A DNA stretch of 64,000 nucleotides from Lysobacter sp. MMG2 (GCF_016735495.2 NZ_JAERQY020000001.1:620001-684000); one strand, 5' to 3'. Counted from the stretch's first letter, positions 9,780 through 18,290 are shown. Translations and numbers: made by a program. Notes: generated from the letters alone by a model not told the origin.

Positions 9780-9876
9780 CTAAAGGCGCGCGCGGCCATC
9801 ATGACTCATGGCGGGGGGAGGTGGAACCTGACCCGGCGCCGCAAGAACGGTGCCATCCCTCCCCCGGAGTACCGCC

Positions 9877-10518
9877 ATGAACGCCCTTTTCTCCACCGTG
9901 AACCCGCTGCCCGCCATCCTGCTGAAGCCGTTCGATGGTCCGAGCCGGCGTCGTTGCATCAATGGATTCCAGCTCAGCGCCGGCGATGTCGACCGCTTCA
10001 ACCGCCTGCTGGCCCGTATCGGCGGCCATGCGCTGGAGACCGACCAGCTCGCGTCCGCCGGCCGTGAACTGTCCCGCCCGGGACATCCCGGTTCCGCCCC
10101 GCCGTGCATCCGCCAGCGCCTGCGCTGGATCGCCGCCGTCGAGCAGCTGCGCGACGACCGCCATTTCGAGCCGGCCAACGATGCCGTCGCGGCCACCGCC
10201 GCCGCCATCGTCGACTACGCCCGCAGCCGTGACGACCTGATCCCGGACTGGATGCCACAGGTCGGGCGCCTGGACGACGCGATCGTGGTCGAGACGGCAT
10301 GGCCGCGACTGGCGGCCGAGGTCGACGACTACCTCGACTTCTGCCGGGTGCGCAGCGAGGAAGCCCGTCAGCGCGGCCGCAACCTGGCCGGATTCGTCTT
10401 CACCCGCGGCGACTGGGAACAAGTCCGTTACGAACAGGCGGTGCTGGACCAGTACGAGCGTCAGATCCGCGAGAGCAGCTTCCTGCCTGCATCGACCCCG
10501 ATGTTCCGGGTCCACTGA
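9877..10518 (+). CDS. YkvA/DUF1232-like protein, paralogue 1
   Basis: This 213-residue cytoplasmic-looking protein has no clear signal peptide. Residues 119-137 (DDLIPDWMPQVGRLDDAIV) resemble the DLIPD...LGxLDD core of the YkvA (DUF1232) family, though the family's membrane context is not obvious. ATG 9877 was chosen because GGAG lies just upstream. The gene 10808-11440 encodes a paralogue whose matching motif sits at exactly the same residue numbers (119-156). The gene is divergent from the winged-helix regulator. Function is unknown; the family label is moderately supported. Confidence 0.7.
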   Translation: MNALFSTVNPLPAILLKPFDGPSRRRCINGFQLSAGDVDRFNRLLARIGGHALETDQLASAGRELSRPGHPGSAPPCIRQRLRWIAAVEQLRDDRHFEPANDAVAATAAAIVDYARSRDDLIPDWMPQVGRLDDAIVVETAWPRLAAEVDDYLDFCRVRSEEARQRGRNLAGFVFTRGDWEQVRYEQAVLDQYERQIRESSFLPASTPMFRVH

Positions 10519-10560
10519 GCCCGCAGGGACGCAGCGAACCCCGCAGGGAGGCAACGCCGG

Positions 10561-10586
10561 AGGCCGCCGCAAGGCGGCCTTCGTCG
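10561..10586 (+). terminator. Weak intrinsic terminator after paralogue 1
   Basis: AGGCCGCC, loop GCAA, GGCGGCCT makes an 8-bp perfect stem 42 bases after the stop. Only TTCGTC follows, so the T tract is poor. Confidence 0.4.
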
Positions 10587-10749
10587 CATTCACGTCCTTC
10601 ATCGCCATGAATGCGCCGGCGCGTGCGCAGACGTCGTCGGAGCGTTGCCGCGCTCACAGACATCCCCGGGGCGTGGGCGCATCATCGGGCTGCATCCCGC
10701 ACACGGATCGCGGGACGACCCGCGCGATGCAGACGGCCGCAGCGCGGGC

Positions 10750-10786
10750 CCCTCACCCACCCCTCTTCCGCGAGCGGGAGAGGCCA
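10750..10786. repeat. CCCTCTCCCGC-type palindrome (inverted, degenerate copy)
   Basis: CCCTCACCC, CCCCTCTTCCGC and GAGCGGGAGAGG form a degenerate inverted copy of the family whose best copies are at 11721-11759 and 41587-41624. It lies in the leader of YkvA-like paralogue 2. Confidence 0.55.
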
Positions 10787-10807
10787 GGCCGCAGAGCGAG
10801 GTGTGCC

Positions 10808-11440
10808 ATGCGCATGTCCCATCCCACCCCCACCGCGCAGCCGCTGCCGTTCGACCACATGTACAGCGGCATGGGCGCGCGCGATGCCACCGGCCCGGTT
10901 CCGCTGTCGGACATCGCCGTGGTCCAGTTCGACCAGCTCCTGCACGAGATCCACGCCGATGCGCCACGCGTCGACGCCGACCGCCTGCAACAGCTTGCGT
11001 CGTGGTTGTTCCGCCTGCCTTCGGGCGATGCGCACGAAGTCATCGACTCGCGCATGCGTCGCGTGCAGGAACTGCGCGCGATGCTGCAGGACGAAGACTG
11101 GGACGCCGACGAGGCGAGCCACGCCCGCATCGGCAAGCTGCTGGCCTACATCGACCGCGAGGACGACCTGATCGCCGACCGCACGCCGCTGCTCGGCCAG
11201 CTCGACGACGTGCTGCTGATCGAACTGGCATGGCCGGCCTTCGCCGACGATGTGGAGGACTACCGCGACTACTGCGCGTACCGTCAGGCCGAACACCCCG
11301 ACGGCACCGCATCGCAACGCCGCGCCGCCTGGGTCCGCGATCGCATGGACGAGCTGGCCCTGTGGCAGCACGTGCTGTGGATTCGCGAGCAGCATTACGC
11401 GCCGTGGAATCTGCCGCAGCGGTTGTTCCGGGTGTCGTGA
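10808..11440 (+). CDS. YkvA/DUF1232-like protein, paralogue 2
   Basis: This 210-residue protein is a diverged paralogue of the preceding gene. Residues 119-156 (from DDLIADRTPLLGQLDDVLL to DVEDYRDYC) align without gaps to the same positions of paralogue 1, and both proteins end in a similar LFRVS/MFRVH tail. The start at ATG 10808 has GAGG 6 bases upstream; the frame is open about 200 bases further up, but that part runs through repeat DNA and is unlikely to be coding. The Pro of DLIPD is replaced by Ala here. Function is unknown. The pair looks like a tandem duplication followed by divergence. Confidence 0.68.
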   Translation: MRMSHPTPTAQPLPFDHMYSGMGARDATGPVPLSDIAVVQFDQLLHEIHADAPRVDADRLQQLASWLFRLPSGDAHEVIDSRMRRVQELRAMLQDEDWDADEASHARIGKLLAYIDREDDLIADRTPLLGQLDDVLLIELAWPAFADDVEDYRDYCAYRQAEHPDGTASQRRAAWVRDRMDELALWQHVLWIREQHYAPWNLPQRLFRVS

Positions 11441-11488
11441 ATCCCCAATCCCGACCCGCTCCCGGCCCCACATCGTCATTCCACCGCC

Positions 11489-11518
11489 GTAGCCCGGGTA
11501 AGCGAAGCGCACCCGGGA
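11489..11518 (+). repeat. GTAG-headed REP element
   Basis: GTAG is followed by CCCGGGT, AAGCGAAGCGC and ACCCGGG, so the unit is a hairpin with a GTAG head. The same unit occurs as inverted pairs at 15599-15673 and 50650-50732. GTAG-headed REPs are known from Stenotrophomonas and Pseudomonas, where RAYT transposases are thought to move them. The gap 11441-11856 holds only repeats and the dnaE promoter region. Confidence 0.8.
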
Positions 11519-11542
11519 CGCCGAGTCGCAGCGCCTCACATC

Positions 11543-11644
11543 GTCATTCCAGCGAAAGCTGGAATCCATCTTGATCTTGCGCCCGGGCGAAACCTCGCCT
11601 TCCAACGAGAAGCGAAAATGGATTCCAGCTTTCGCTGGAATGAC
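11543..11644. repeat. Composite inverted repeat module, family B copy 1
   Basis: Two hairpins (GTCATTCCAGC, GAAA, GCTGGAAT and its mirror) flank a spacer of about 50 bases. The spacer starts ATCCATCTTGATCT and ends AGAAGCGAAAATGGAT. The same arrangement with a similar spacer occurs at 26340-26442. Confidence 0.78.
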
Positions 11645-11720
11645 GGGCCCGAGCGCCGGGTCGCACGGGCCCGGGGCGCGCTTCCCTGACGCGGGCTACG
11701 GCCCTGACCCGCCGCCATCG

Positions 11721-11759
11721 AACCCCTCTCCCGCTTGCGGGAGAGGGGTTGGGGTGAGG
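11721..11759. repeat. CCCCTCTCCCGC-type palindrome
   Basis: Arms AACCCCTCTCCCGC and GCGGGAGAGGGGTT (14 bases, perfect) flank TT, followed by GGGGTGAGGG. Closely similar copies lie at 41587-41624, and degenerate relatives at 10750-10786 and 57161-57291. Confidence 0.78.
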
Positions 11760-11819
11760 GCAAAAGCGCCGGCGGAGCCGACCCATGCCCACTGACGTAA
11801 CCCATCCAAAAAACAAGTC

Positions 11820-11847
11820 TTGTTCCCCCCGGTCAGGCTGCTAACCT
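11820..11847 (+). promoter_or_regulatory. Candidate promoter of dnaE
   Basis: TTGTTC (11820-11825) and an extended -10 TGCTAACCT (TAACCT at 11842-11847) are separated by 16 bases. The expected transcription start would fall only a few bases before the ATG at 11857, which also lacks a Shine-Dalgarno sequence, so the message may be nearly leaderless. Confidence 0.4.
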
Positions 11848-11856
11848 GCCACCGGC

Positions 11857-14800
11857 ATGTCCGCAGTCCCTTTCGTCCATCTCCATCTCCACAGCGAGTA
11901 CTCGCTCGCCGACTCGACGATCCGCATCGGCGAGCTGGTGAAGCGCTGCGTCGCGTTGGCGCAGCCGGCGGTCGCGCTGACCGACGTCGACAACCTCTTC
12001 GCCGCGGTCAAGTTCTACAAGGCCGCCGAAGGCGCGGGGCTGAAGCCGATCATCGGCGCCGACATCGGCCTGGCCGATGGCAACGAAGCCACGTCGCGCA
12101 TGACGCTGCTGTGCCGCGACCGCAACGGCTATCTCACGCTCTCGCGCCTGCTCACGCGCGCCTGGATGGAAGGCCACCGCACCGACGGCGTCGCGCTGCG
12201 CCCGGAATGGCTGCGCGAGGACAACGCCGGCCTGTTCGCGCTGGCCGGGCGCCACAGCCTCGCCGGGCGCCTTGCCACCAGCAATCGCCACGAACTCGCC
12301 GAAGCCTGGCTGATGGACTGGCGCAGCGTGTTCGGCGAACGCCTGCACCTTGAACTCACGCGCACCGGCCGCGAGGGCGAGGAGGCGTTCAACACCTTCG
12401 CGCTGCACGCCTCGGCCGCGCGCTCGCTGCCGATCATCGCCAGCAACGACGTGCGCTTCCTCGACGCCGAAGGCTTCGACGCGCACGAAGCGCGCGTGTG
12501 CATCGCCTCCGGCCGCGTGCTGGACGACCCCAAGCGCCCGAAGGACTACAGCGCCGAGCAGTACCTCAAATCCTCGCAGGAAATGCAGGCGCTGTTCCAC
12601 GATGTGCCCGACGCGATCGACAACGCGTTCTCGCTGGCGATGCGCTGCAACGTCGAGATGAAGCTCGGCGAGTACGCGCTGCCGGCGTTCCCGGTGCCCA
12701 GCGAGCACACCATCGAGAGCTGGCTGCGCAACAGCGCGCGCGAGGGCCTCGAGAAGCGACTGGAGAAGAACCCGCTCGCCCCCGACAAGTCGCGCGAGGA
12801 CTACGACGCGCGCCTGGAAGTCGAGCTGGACGTCATCATCAAGATGGGCTTCCCCGGCTACTTCCTGATCGTGGCGGACTTCATCAACTGGGCGAAGGAC
12901 CACGATATCCCGGTCGGCCCGGGCCGCGGTTCGGGTGCCGGTTCGCTGGTGGCGTGGGCGCTGGGCATCACCGATCTGGATCCGCTGCCGTACGACCTGC
13001 TGTTCGAGCGATTCCTCAATCCCGAACGCGTGTCGATGCCCGACTTCGACATCGACTTCTGCATGGACCGTCGCGACGAGGTCATCGACTACGTCGCGCG
13101 CAAGTACGGCCGCGACCGCGTCTCGCAGATCATCACCTACGGCACCATGGCCGCGAAGGCCGTGGTGCGCGACACCGGGCGCGTGCTCGGCCATCCGTAC
13201 GGCTTCGTCGACGGCATCGCCAAGCTCATCCCGAACACGCTGGGCATCAGCCTCGACGACGCGATGGGCGAGTCGGAAGCGGCCAAGCAGGACAACACGC
13301 TCGCGTCCTCCGACCTCATCCAGCGCTACCACAGCGAGGAAGACGTCCGCGACCTGATGGACCTGGCGCGCAGCCTGGAAGACCTCACCCGCAACGCCGG
13401 CAAGCACGCCGGCGGCGTGGTGATCGCGCCGAGCCCGCTGTCGGACTTCTGCCCGCTGTTCGCCGAACACGACGGCGAAGGCCGCGGCCGCAACCCGGTC
13501 ACGCAGTTCGACAAGGACGACGTCGAAGCCGTCGGCCTGGTGAAGTTCGACTTCCTCGGCCTGCGCACGCTGACGATCATCGATTGGGCGGTGAAGGCGA
13601 TCAACAAGCGCCTGGCGAACACGGCCGTCGAACCCGGCCCGGCGATGGCCTACACGTTCAAGGACGTCGCCACGCCGCAGTTCGACATCGCCGCGCTGCC
13701 GCTGGACGACAAGCTCAGTTACGAGCTGTTCGCGCGCGGCGACACGGTCGCGGTGTTCCAGTTCGAATCGCGCGGCATGCGCGAGCTGCTCAAGCGCGCC
13801 CGGCCCGATACGTTCGAAGACATCATCGCGCTGGCCGCGCTGTTCCGTCCCGGCCCGCTGGGCTCGGGGATGGACCGCGAATGGGTCGATCGCAAGCACG
13901 GCAACACCGAAGTCACCTACCCGCACGAATCGCTGGAACCGGTGCTGGCGCCGACCTACGGCGTCATCGTGTACCAGGAACAGGTGATGCAGATCGCGCA
14001 GGTGCTGGCGGGCTACACGCTCGGCGGCGCCGACATGCTGCGTCGCGCGATGGGCAAGAAGAAGCCCGAGGAGATGGCGAAGGAACGCGCCAAGTTCGAG
14101 ACCGGCTGCAAGGAGCGCGGCATCGAACCCAGGGTCTCCAGCCCGATCTTCGACCTGATGGAGAAGTTCGCCGAGTACGGCTTCAACAAGTCGCACTCGG
14201 CCGCCTACGCATTGGTGGCGTACCAGACGGCGTGGCTGAAGGTGCACTACCCGGCCGAGTTCATGGCCGCGGTGCTGTCCTCCGACATGGACAACACCGA
14301 CAAGGTCACCGCGTTCCTCGACGAATGCCGCGTGATGGGCCTGACCGTGCTGCCGCCGGACGTGGATGCCTCGGCGTACATGTTCGAAGCCAAGGACGCC
14401 AGCACGATCCGCTACGGCCTGGGCGCGGTGAAGGGCGTCGGCCGCGGCGCCTGCGAGGCGATCGTGGAAGCGCGCCGCGCCGGTCCGTTCGATGCGCTGC
14501 TGGATTTCTGCAAGCGCGTGGACAGCGGCAAGCTCAACCGCCGCGCGCTGGAAGCGCTGACGCATGCGGGCGCGCTCCACAAGCTCGGCAAGAACCGCGC
14601 AAGTCTGATGCTGCAGCTGCCGGAAGTGCTCAAGGCCACCGACCAGCTGGCGAAGGAGCGCGAGGCCGGTCAGGTGTCGCTGTTCGGCGGCTCCGAAGCC
14701 TCCACGCCCGCGCTGCATCTGGACCTGCCGGAAACCGACGAGTGGCCGCTCACGCAGATCCTGCACGGCGAGCGCGAAACGCTGGGGCATTACCTCAGCG

Positions 14801-15423
14801 GCCACCCGTTCGATCCGTATCGCGATGAAGTGCGCGGGTTGATCGGCAACGACCTCAGTGCGCTGGAGAAGATCTGGGAAAACCGCCCCGAACAGCGCGG
14901 CTGGCGTCAGGAAGTGGAGACGGTGGTCGCCGGCCTCGTCGTCGGCCTGCGCAAGAAGGGCGACAGCCAGATGTTCGTGCAGATCGAGGACGGTCGCGGC
15001 CGCCTGGAATGCGCGTTCTTCTCCGAGACCTACACCGAATTCGCATCGCTGCTGGTGCGCGACCGCCTGCTGGTGATCCAGGGCGGACTGCGCGAGGACA
15101 GCTTCAGCGGCGGCTTCGCGCTGCGCGCCGCGCGTGCGTGGAGTTTCGAGCAGATCTGCGAGAAGCATGCGCAGCGCCTCTCGCTGCGACTGGACCTGCG
15201 CGAGGCGGGCACGATGCAACGCGTGGATGCGCTGCTGTCCTCCTTCCGCCCCGGTTCCACGCCGATCCGCATGGATCTGCTGGTGCGCCGCGGCGCGGCC
15301 GGTTCGCTGGACCTCAACGGTACGCAATCGATCCGCATCGACGCGGAGCTGCCTTCGCGCCTGCGCGCGACGCCGGGCGTGCGTGCGGTGAAGCTGGCGC
15401 TGTCGAAGCCCTGGGCGAATTGA
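11857..15423 (+). CDS. dnaE: DNA polymerase III alpha subunit
   Basis: This is the replicative DNA polymerase catalytic subunit, 1188 residues. The N-terminal PHP domain begins FVHLHLHSEYSLADS. The palm carries the nucleotide-binding GRGSGAGSLVAWALGITDLD segment and the catalytic aspartates Asp396 and Asp398 in PDFDIDF. The helix-hairpin-helix region (YGLGAVKGVGRGACEAIVEA), an OB-fold (VAGLVVGLRKKG...FVQIEDGRG) and the C-terminal tau-binding region follow in the usual order. It is flanked upstream by repeats and the YkvA-like pair, not by rnhB. A GH31 gene separates it from accA. Identification is secure. Confidence 0.98.
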   Translation: MSAVPFVHLHLHSEYSLADSTIRIGELVKRCVALAQPAVALTDVDNLFAAVKFYKAAEGAGLKPIIGADIGLADGNEATSRMTLLCRDRNGYLTLSRLLTRAWMEGHRTDGVALRPEWLREDNAGLFALAGRHSLAGRLATSNRHELAEAWLMDWRSVFGERLHLELTRTGREGEEAFNTFALHASAARSLPIIASNDVRFLDAEGFDAHEARVCIASGRVLDDPKRPKDYSAEQYLKSSQEMQALFHDVPDAIDNAFSLAMRCNVEMKLGEYALPAFPVPSEHTIESWLRNSAREGLEKRLEKNPLAPDKSREDYDARLEVELDVIIKMGFPGYFLIVADFINWAKDHDIPVGPGRGSGAGSLVAWALGITDLDPLPYDLLFERFLNPERVSMPDFDIDFCMDRRDEVIDYVARKYGRDRVSQIITYGTMAAKAVVRDTGRVLGHPYGFVDGIAKLIPNTLGISLDDAMGESEAAKQDNTLASSDLIQRYHSEEDVRDLMDLARSLEDLTRNAGKHAGGVVIAPSPLSDFCPLFAEHDGEGRGRNPVTQFDKDDVEAVGLVKFDFLGLRTLTIIDWAVKAINKRLANTAVEPGPAMAYTFKDVATPQFDIAALPLDDKLSYELFARGDTVAVFQFESRGMRELLKRARPDTFEDIIALAALFRPGPLGSGMDREWVDRKHGNTEVTYPHESLEPVLAPTYGVIVYQEQVMQIAQVLAGYTLGGADMLRRAMGKKKPEEMAKERAKFETGCKERGIEPRVSSPIFDLMEKFAEYGFNKSHSAAYALVAYQTAWLKVHYPAEFMAAVLSSDMDNTDKVTAFLDECRVMGLTVLPPDVDASAYMFEAKDASTIRYGLGAVKGVGRGACEAIVEARRAGPFDALLDFCKRVDSGKLNRRALEALTHAGALHKLGKNRASLMLQLPEVLKATDQLAKEREAGQVSLFGGSEASTPALHLDLPETDEWPLTQILHGERETLGHYLSGHPFDPYRDEVRGLIGNDLSALEKIWENRPEQRGWRQEVETVVAGLVVGLRKKGDSQMFVQIEDGRGRLECAFFSETYTEFASLLVRDRLLVIQGGLREDSFSGGFALRAARAWSFEQICEKHAQRLSLRLDLREAGTMQRVDALLSSFRPGSTPIRMDLLVRRGAAGSLDLNGTQSIRIDAELPSRLRATPGVRAVKLALSKPWAN

Positions 15424-15443
15424 GTGAGTAGCCGCGACGCGGC

Positions 15444-15587
15444 CCTGGCCCGTAACGCAAGGGCATCCCTTTCGCGTGAACTACCTCACCGTCATTCCCG
15501 CCTTCGCGGGAATGACGGTGAGGTGGGTTTCCGCAACGGGAGTGCCCGCAGGTTGTGGGCCTGGGTCCCGGCCTTCGCCGGGATGAC
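15444..15587. repeat. Perfect 18-bp-arm hairpin flanked by family C modules
   Basis: The gap after dnaE contains a hairpin with perfect 18-base arms (15484-15501 and 15506-15523), core GTCATTCCCGC, loop CTTC. To its left is a partial family C spacer (CCTGGCCCGTAACGC...GGGCATCC). To its right, an inverted family C module (15517-15587) ends in a GTCATCCCGG hairpin. The strong hairpin could also help end dnaE transcription, although it has no T tract. Confidence 0.75.
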
Positions 15588-15598
15588 GATGCAGCGCC

Positions 15599-15673
15599 GT
15601 AGCCCGGGTAAGCGAAGCGCACCCGGGAAGCCGGGCGGGCGTGCCCCGGGTGCGCTTCGCTTACCCGGGCTAC
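15599..15673. repeat. Inverted pair of GTAG-headed REPs
   Basis: Forward unit 15599-15628 (GTAGCCCGGGTAAGCG...) and inverted unit 15643-15673 (...CGCTTACCCGGGCTAC) are separated by about 14 bases. They lie between the convergent dnaE and GH31 genes. Arrangement as facing pairs is typical of REP clusters. Confidence 0.82.
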
Positions 15674-15689
15674 GGGACGACCTTGAGCA

Positions 15690-18146
15690 TCAGAACACCA
15701 CCTCGACACCCCAATCACGCTTCGCTTCAACCACGTCGAACACCACCGTCTTCGCACGCGCATCGAACGTCCACTTCGACAGCGAACGCCCCTCCACGCG
15801 CACGTCCACCGGGCGACGCTCTACACCGAACAGCGTCACCCTCGCCTCGCGCCACCACGGCGCGAAGCCATCATTCGATACGCGCGAACGCAGCACGAAC
15901 GAGCCTGCACCGACCTCGCATTCGTACGCCACGCGCAACAACGCGCCGTCGCGGTACGCGAAGCTCTCGCCGTCGTCCTGGTACAGCGTGCCGCGGCAAT
16001 CCTGCGCGCCGGCATCGGGCAGGTAGACCTGCAGTTCCAGCGGCCCCTGCGGCGTTTCGCCGGTGTGCTGGACCAGCGGCTGCATCGGAATGATCGCGCC
16101 GGCACGCGCATACAGCGGCGTGCTCGAAGGGCGTGGGTCGATCTTGATCGGTTCCTTCGCCGCGACGAACCGCTGCGAGGTGCCGAACGCATACCACGCA
16201 CCCGGCGGCAACGACACCGCATGCGCATCCAGGCGTTCGTCGACGACCGGCGAGACGAACAGATCGCCGCCGAACAGGAAGTCGCGATCGTTGCCGTAGA
16301 ACGCGTCGGCCTTCGGATAAGCCAGGAACACCGGCCGCATGATCGGCATGCCCGTACGCGCGTTCTCTTCGGCCGCGGTGTAGAGGTAGGGCATCAGGCG
16401 ATAGCGCAGTTCGATCGCATCGCGCCGCAGCGTTTCGTGCTTCGGGCCGTCGACCCAGGCTTCGTGCGGGCGCGTGTCGGTGGCGGCGTGGTTGCGGAAT
16501 ACGGGATTGAACGCGCCCAGCTGGAACCAGCGCGTCAGCAGGTCCGGCGGCGGCGAGCCGATGAACCCGCCGACGTCGTCGCCCGCCAGCGCCATGCCGG
16601 ACAGGCCCAGGCTCATCAGGTTCGGCGTGCTCTGCGCGAGGTGGTGCCAGCCGGCGGTGTTGTCGCCGGTCCACGTTGCCGCGTAACGCTGCGCACCCGC
16701 GTACGCCGCGCGAGTGAGCACGAACGGCCGCTGCGCCGGTTGCAGCTTCAACAGACCTTCATACGTCGCGCGCGCATTGAGCATGCCGTACACGTTGTGG
16801 ATCGCGCGGTGGTCGCGCGCCGTGCCGTCGTCCATGCGGTGCACGGCATCGAGCGACATCGTGTTGCCCGGCACCTTGAACACCGACGGCTCGTTCATGT
16901 CGTTCCAGTAACCGGCCGCGCCCATCGACGCGAAATCGCGGTACAGCCCGCCCCACCAGTCGCGCACGCGCGTCAGCGTGAAATCCGGGAACACCGCATC
17001 GCCCGGCCACACCTCGCCGATGTAGAGCGAGCCGTCCGGCTTGCGGATGAAGGCATCGGCCGCCATGCCGGAATCGAACGCGCCGTAGCCTTTTCCCGGA
17101 TCGTGCTTGATGTGCAGGTCGGTGATGAGCACCGTGCGCAGGCCTTGCTTGCGCAGGTCGGCGATCATGTCCGGGAAGTGCGGGAACTGCGCGCGGTCGA
17201 CGGTGAACGGCGCGTAGCCTTGCTGGTAGTCGATGTCGAGGTAGATCGCGTCGCTGGGGATGCGGTGCTCGCGCAGCTGCTTGGCAATCTCGCGCACCTT
17301 CGACTCGGGGTTGTAGCTGTAGCGCGATTGCTGGAATCCCAGCGACCACAGCGGCGGCAGCGGCGTGCGTCCGGTGAGCGCGGTGTAGCGCTCGATCACC
17401 TGCGCCGGCTGCGGGCCGGCGATGACGTAGTAGTCCAGCGCGCCGCCTTCGGCGCCGAAGCTGAAGAAGGCGTCCGACTCCTTGCCGAAATCGAAGCCGC
17501 TGCGGTGGGTGTTGTCGAAGAACACGCCATACGCCACGCCGCCGCGCAGGCCGATGAAGAACGGGATCGACTTGTACAGCGGGTCACTGTAGCCCTGCCA
17601 GGCGTAGGCATCGACGTTCCACATCGCGAAGGCGCGGCCGCGGCGGTCCAGCGGGCCGGCCTTGTCGCCCAGGCCGTAGTAGTGCTCGTCGTTCGGCATG
17701 GATTTCCATGCGCGCACGCGCGTGCCGTGCGCCGTGGGCATCCACGCCATCGGCAACTGGGCTTCATCGGCGAGCAACGGGCGCCCGTCGCGATCCACGA
17801 AGTCCACGCGCAAGGGCGATCGGTGCACGATCGCGACGACTTCGCCCGCTTCGATGCGAACGGCCTGGCGTGTTTCCTGCACCGCAACGGCCGGTGGCGC
17901 GGCGGCCTGGACGACGGCCCAGGAGGCATCGCCCTCGAAGCGCCCTTCCGGCGCCAGGCGCACGCGGAACACGCCGGGCGCGTGGGCGCTCACCTGCAAC
18001 CGGGCCGGCCCGCTGTGGACGATCACCCCGTCCGCGCGACGCTCGACCTTCCCCGCATCGCCCAGGTGGCGCCAGCCGGCGGCCTGGACCGGCCCGACCA
18101 GCCCCCACGCCAGCAGCGCGCAGGCCGCCCATCCCCATGCCTTCAT
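15690..18146 (-). CDS. Exported glycoside hydrolase family 31 alpha-glucosidase
   Basis: The enzyme probably hydrolyses alpha-glucosidic links in the periplasm or outside the cell. The 818-residue product begins with a signal peptide (MKAWGWAACALLAWGLVGPV, cleaved after QAA). An N-terminal beta-sandwich precedes the (beta/alpha)8 catalytic domain. The GH31 signature YWNDMNEPSVF places the catalytic nucleophile at Asp416, and the acid/base Asp lies in TWTGDNTAGWHHL. C-terminal beta domains follow. ATG 18146 was chosen for the signal peptide and upstream GGGGAT; the frame is open 37 codons further up. It sits alone between dnaE and accA on the opposite strand. Exact substrate (maltose, isomaltose, xyloside) cannot be told from sequence. 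Confidence 0.92.
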   Translation of the reverse strand: MKAWGWAACALLAWGLVGPVQAAGWRHLGDAGKVERRADGVIVHSGPARLQVSAHAPGVFRVRLAPEGRFEGDASWAVVQAAAPPAVAVQETRQAVRIEAGEVVAIVHRSPLRVDFVDRDGRPLLADEAQLPMAWMPTAHGTRVRAWKSMPNDEHYYGLGDKAGPLDRRGRAFAMWNVDAYAWQGYSDPLYKSIPFFIGLRGGVAYGVFFDNTHRSGFDFGKESDAFFSFGAEGGALDYYVIAGPQPAQVIERYTALTGRTPLPPLWSLGFQQSRYSYNPESKVREIAKQLREHRIPSDAIYLDIDYQQGYAPFTVDRAQFPHFPDMIADLRKQGLRTVLITDLHIKHDPGKGYGAFDSGMAADAFIRKPDGSLYIGEVWPGDAVFPDFTLTRVRDWWGGLYRDFASMGAAGYWNDMNEPSVFKVPGNTMSLDAVHRMDDGTARDHRAIHNVYGMLNARATYEGLLKLQPAQRPFVLTRAAYAGAQRYAATWTGDNTAGWHHLAQSTPNLMSLGLSGMALAGDDVGGFIGSPPPDLLTRWFQLGAFNPVFRNHAATDTRPHEAWVDGPKHETLRRDAIELRYRLMPYLYTAAEENARTGMPIMRPVFLAYPKADAFYGNDRDFLFGGDLFVSPVVDERLDAHAVSLPPGAWYAFGTSQRFVAAKEPIKIDPRPSSTPLYARAGAIIPMQPLVQHTGETPQGPLELQVYLPDAGAQDCRGTLYQDDGESFAYRDGALLRVAYECEVGAGSFVLRSRVSNDGFAPWWREARVTLFGVERRPVDVRVEGRSLSKWTFDARAKTVVFDVVEAKRDWGVEVVF

Positions 18147-18284
18147 CCGACGATCCCCGTTCGAGTCCCTGGCCGGATTCAAGCACGGGCCCGGCACCGT
18201 GCGGCCCGTGGAGGCCATGAAGTCGTTTTCAGTGCCGATTCCGTACTGCAAACACACCTCTCGGTACGGTCACCCGGCCTCGGC

Positions 18285-18290
18285 TAGACT
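18285..18290 (+). promoter_or_regulatory. Possible -10 element for accA
   Basis: TAGACT lies 35 bases before the accA ATG in the 173-base gap divergent from the GH31 gene. No good -35 hexamer is visible. Confidence 0.3.

Noticed and set aside
7177-9783. 868-codon open frame opposite the winged-helix regulator
   Set aside because: Antisense shadow; the minus-strand frame has clear winged-helix, membrane and TPR features.
11833-15327. 1164-codon open frame on the minus strand opposite dnaE
   Set aside because: It is a low-complexity Arg/Ala/His-rich translation exactly opposite a secure dnaE gene, as expected in GC-rich DNA, with no start signal or family resemblance.
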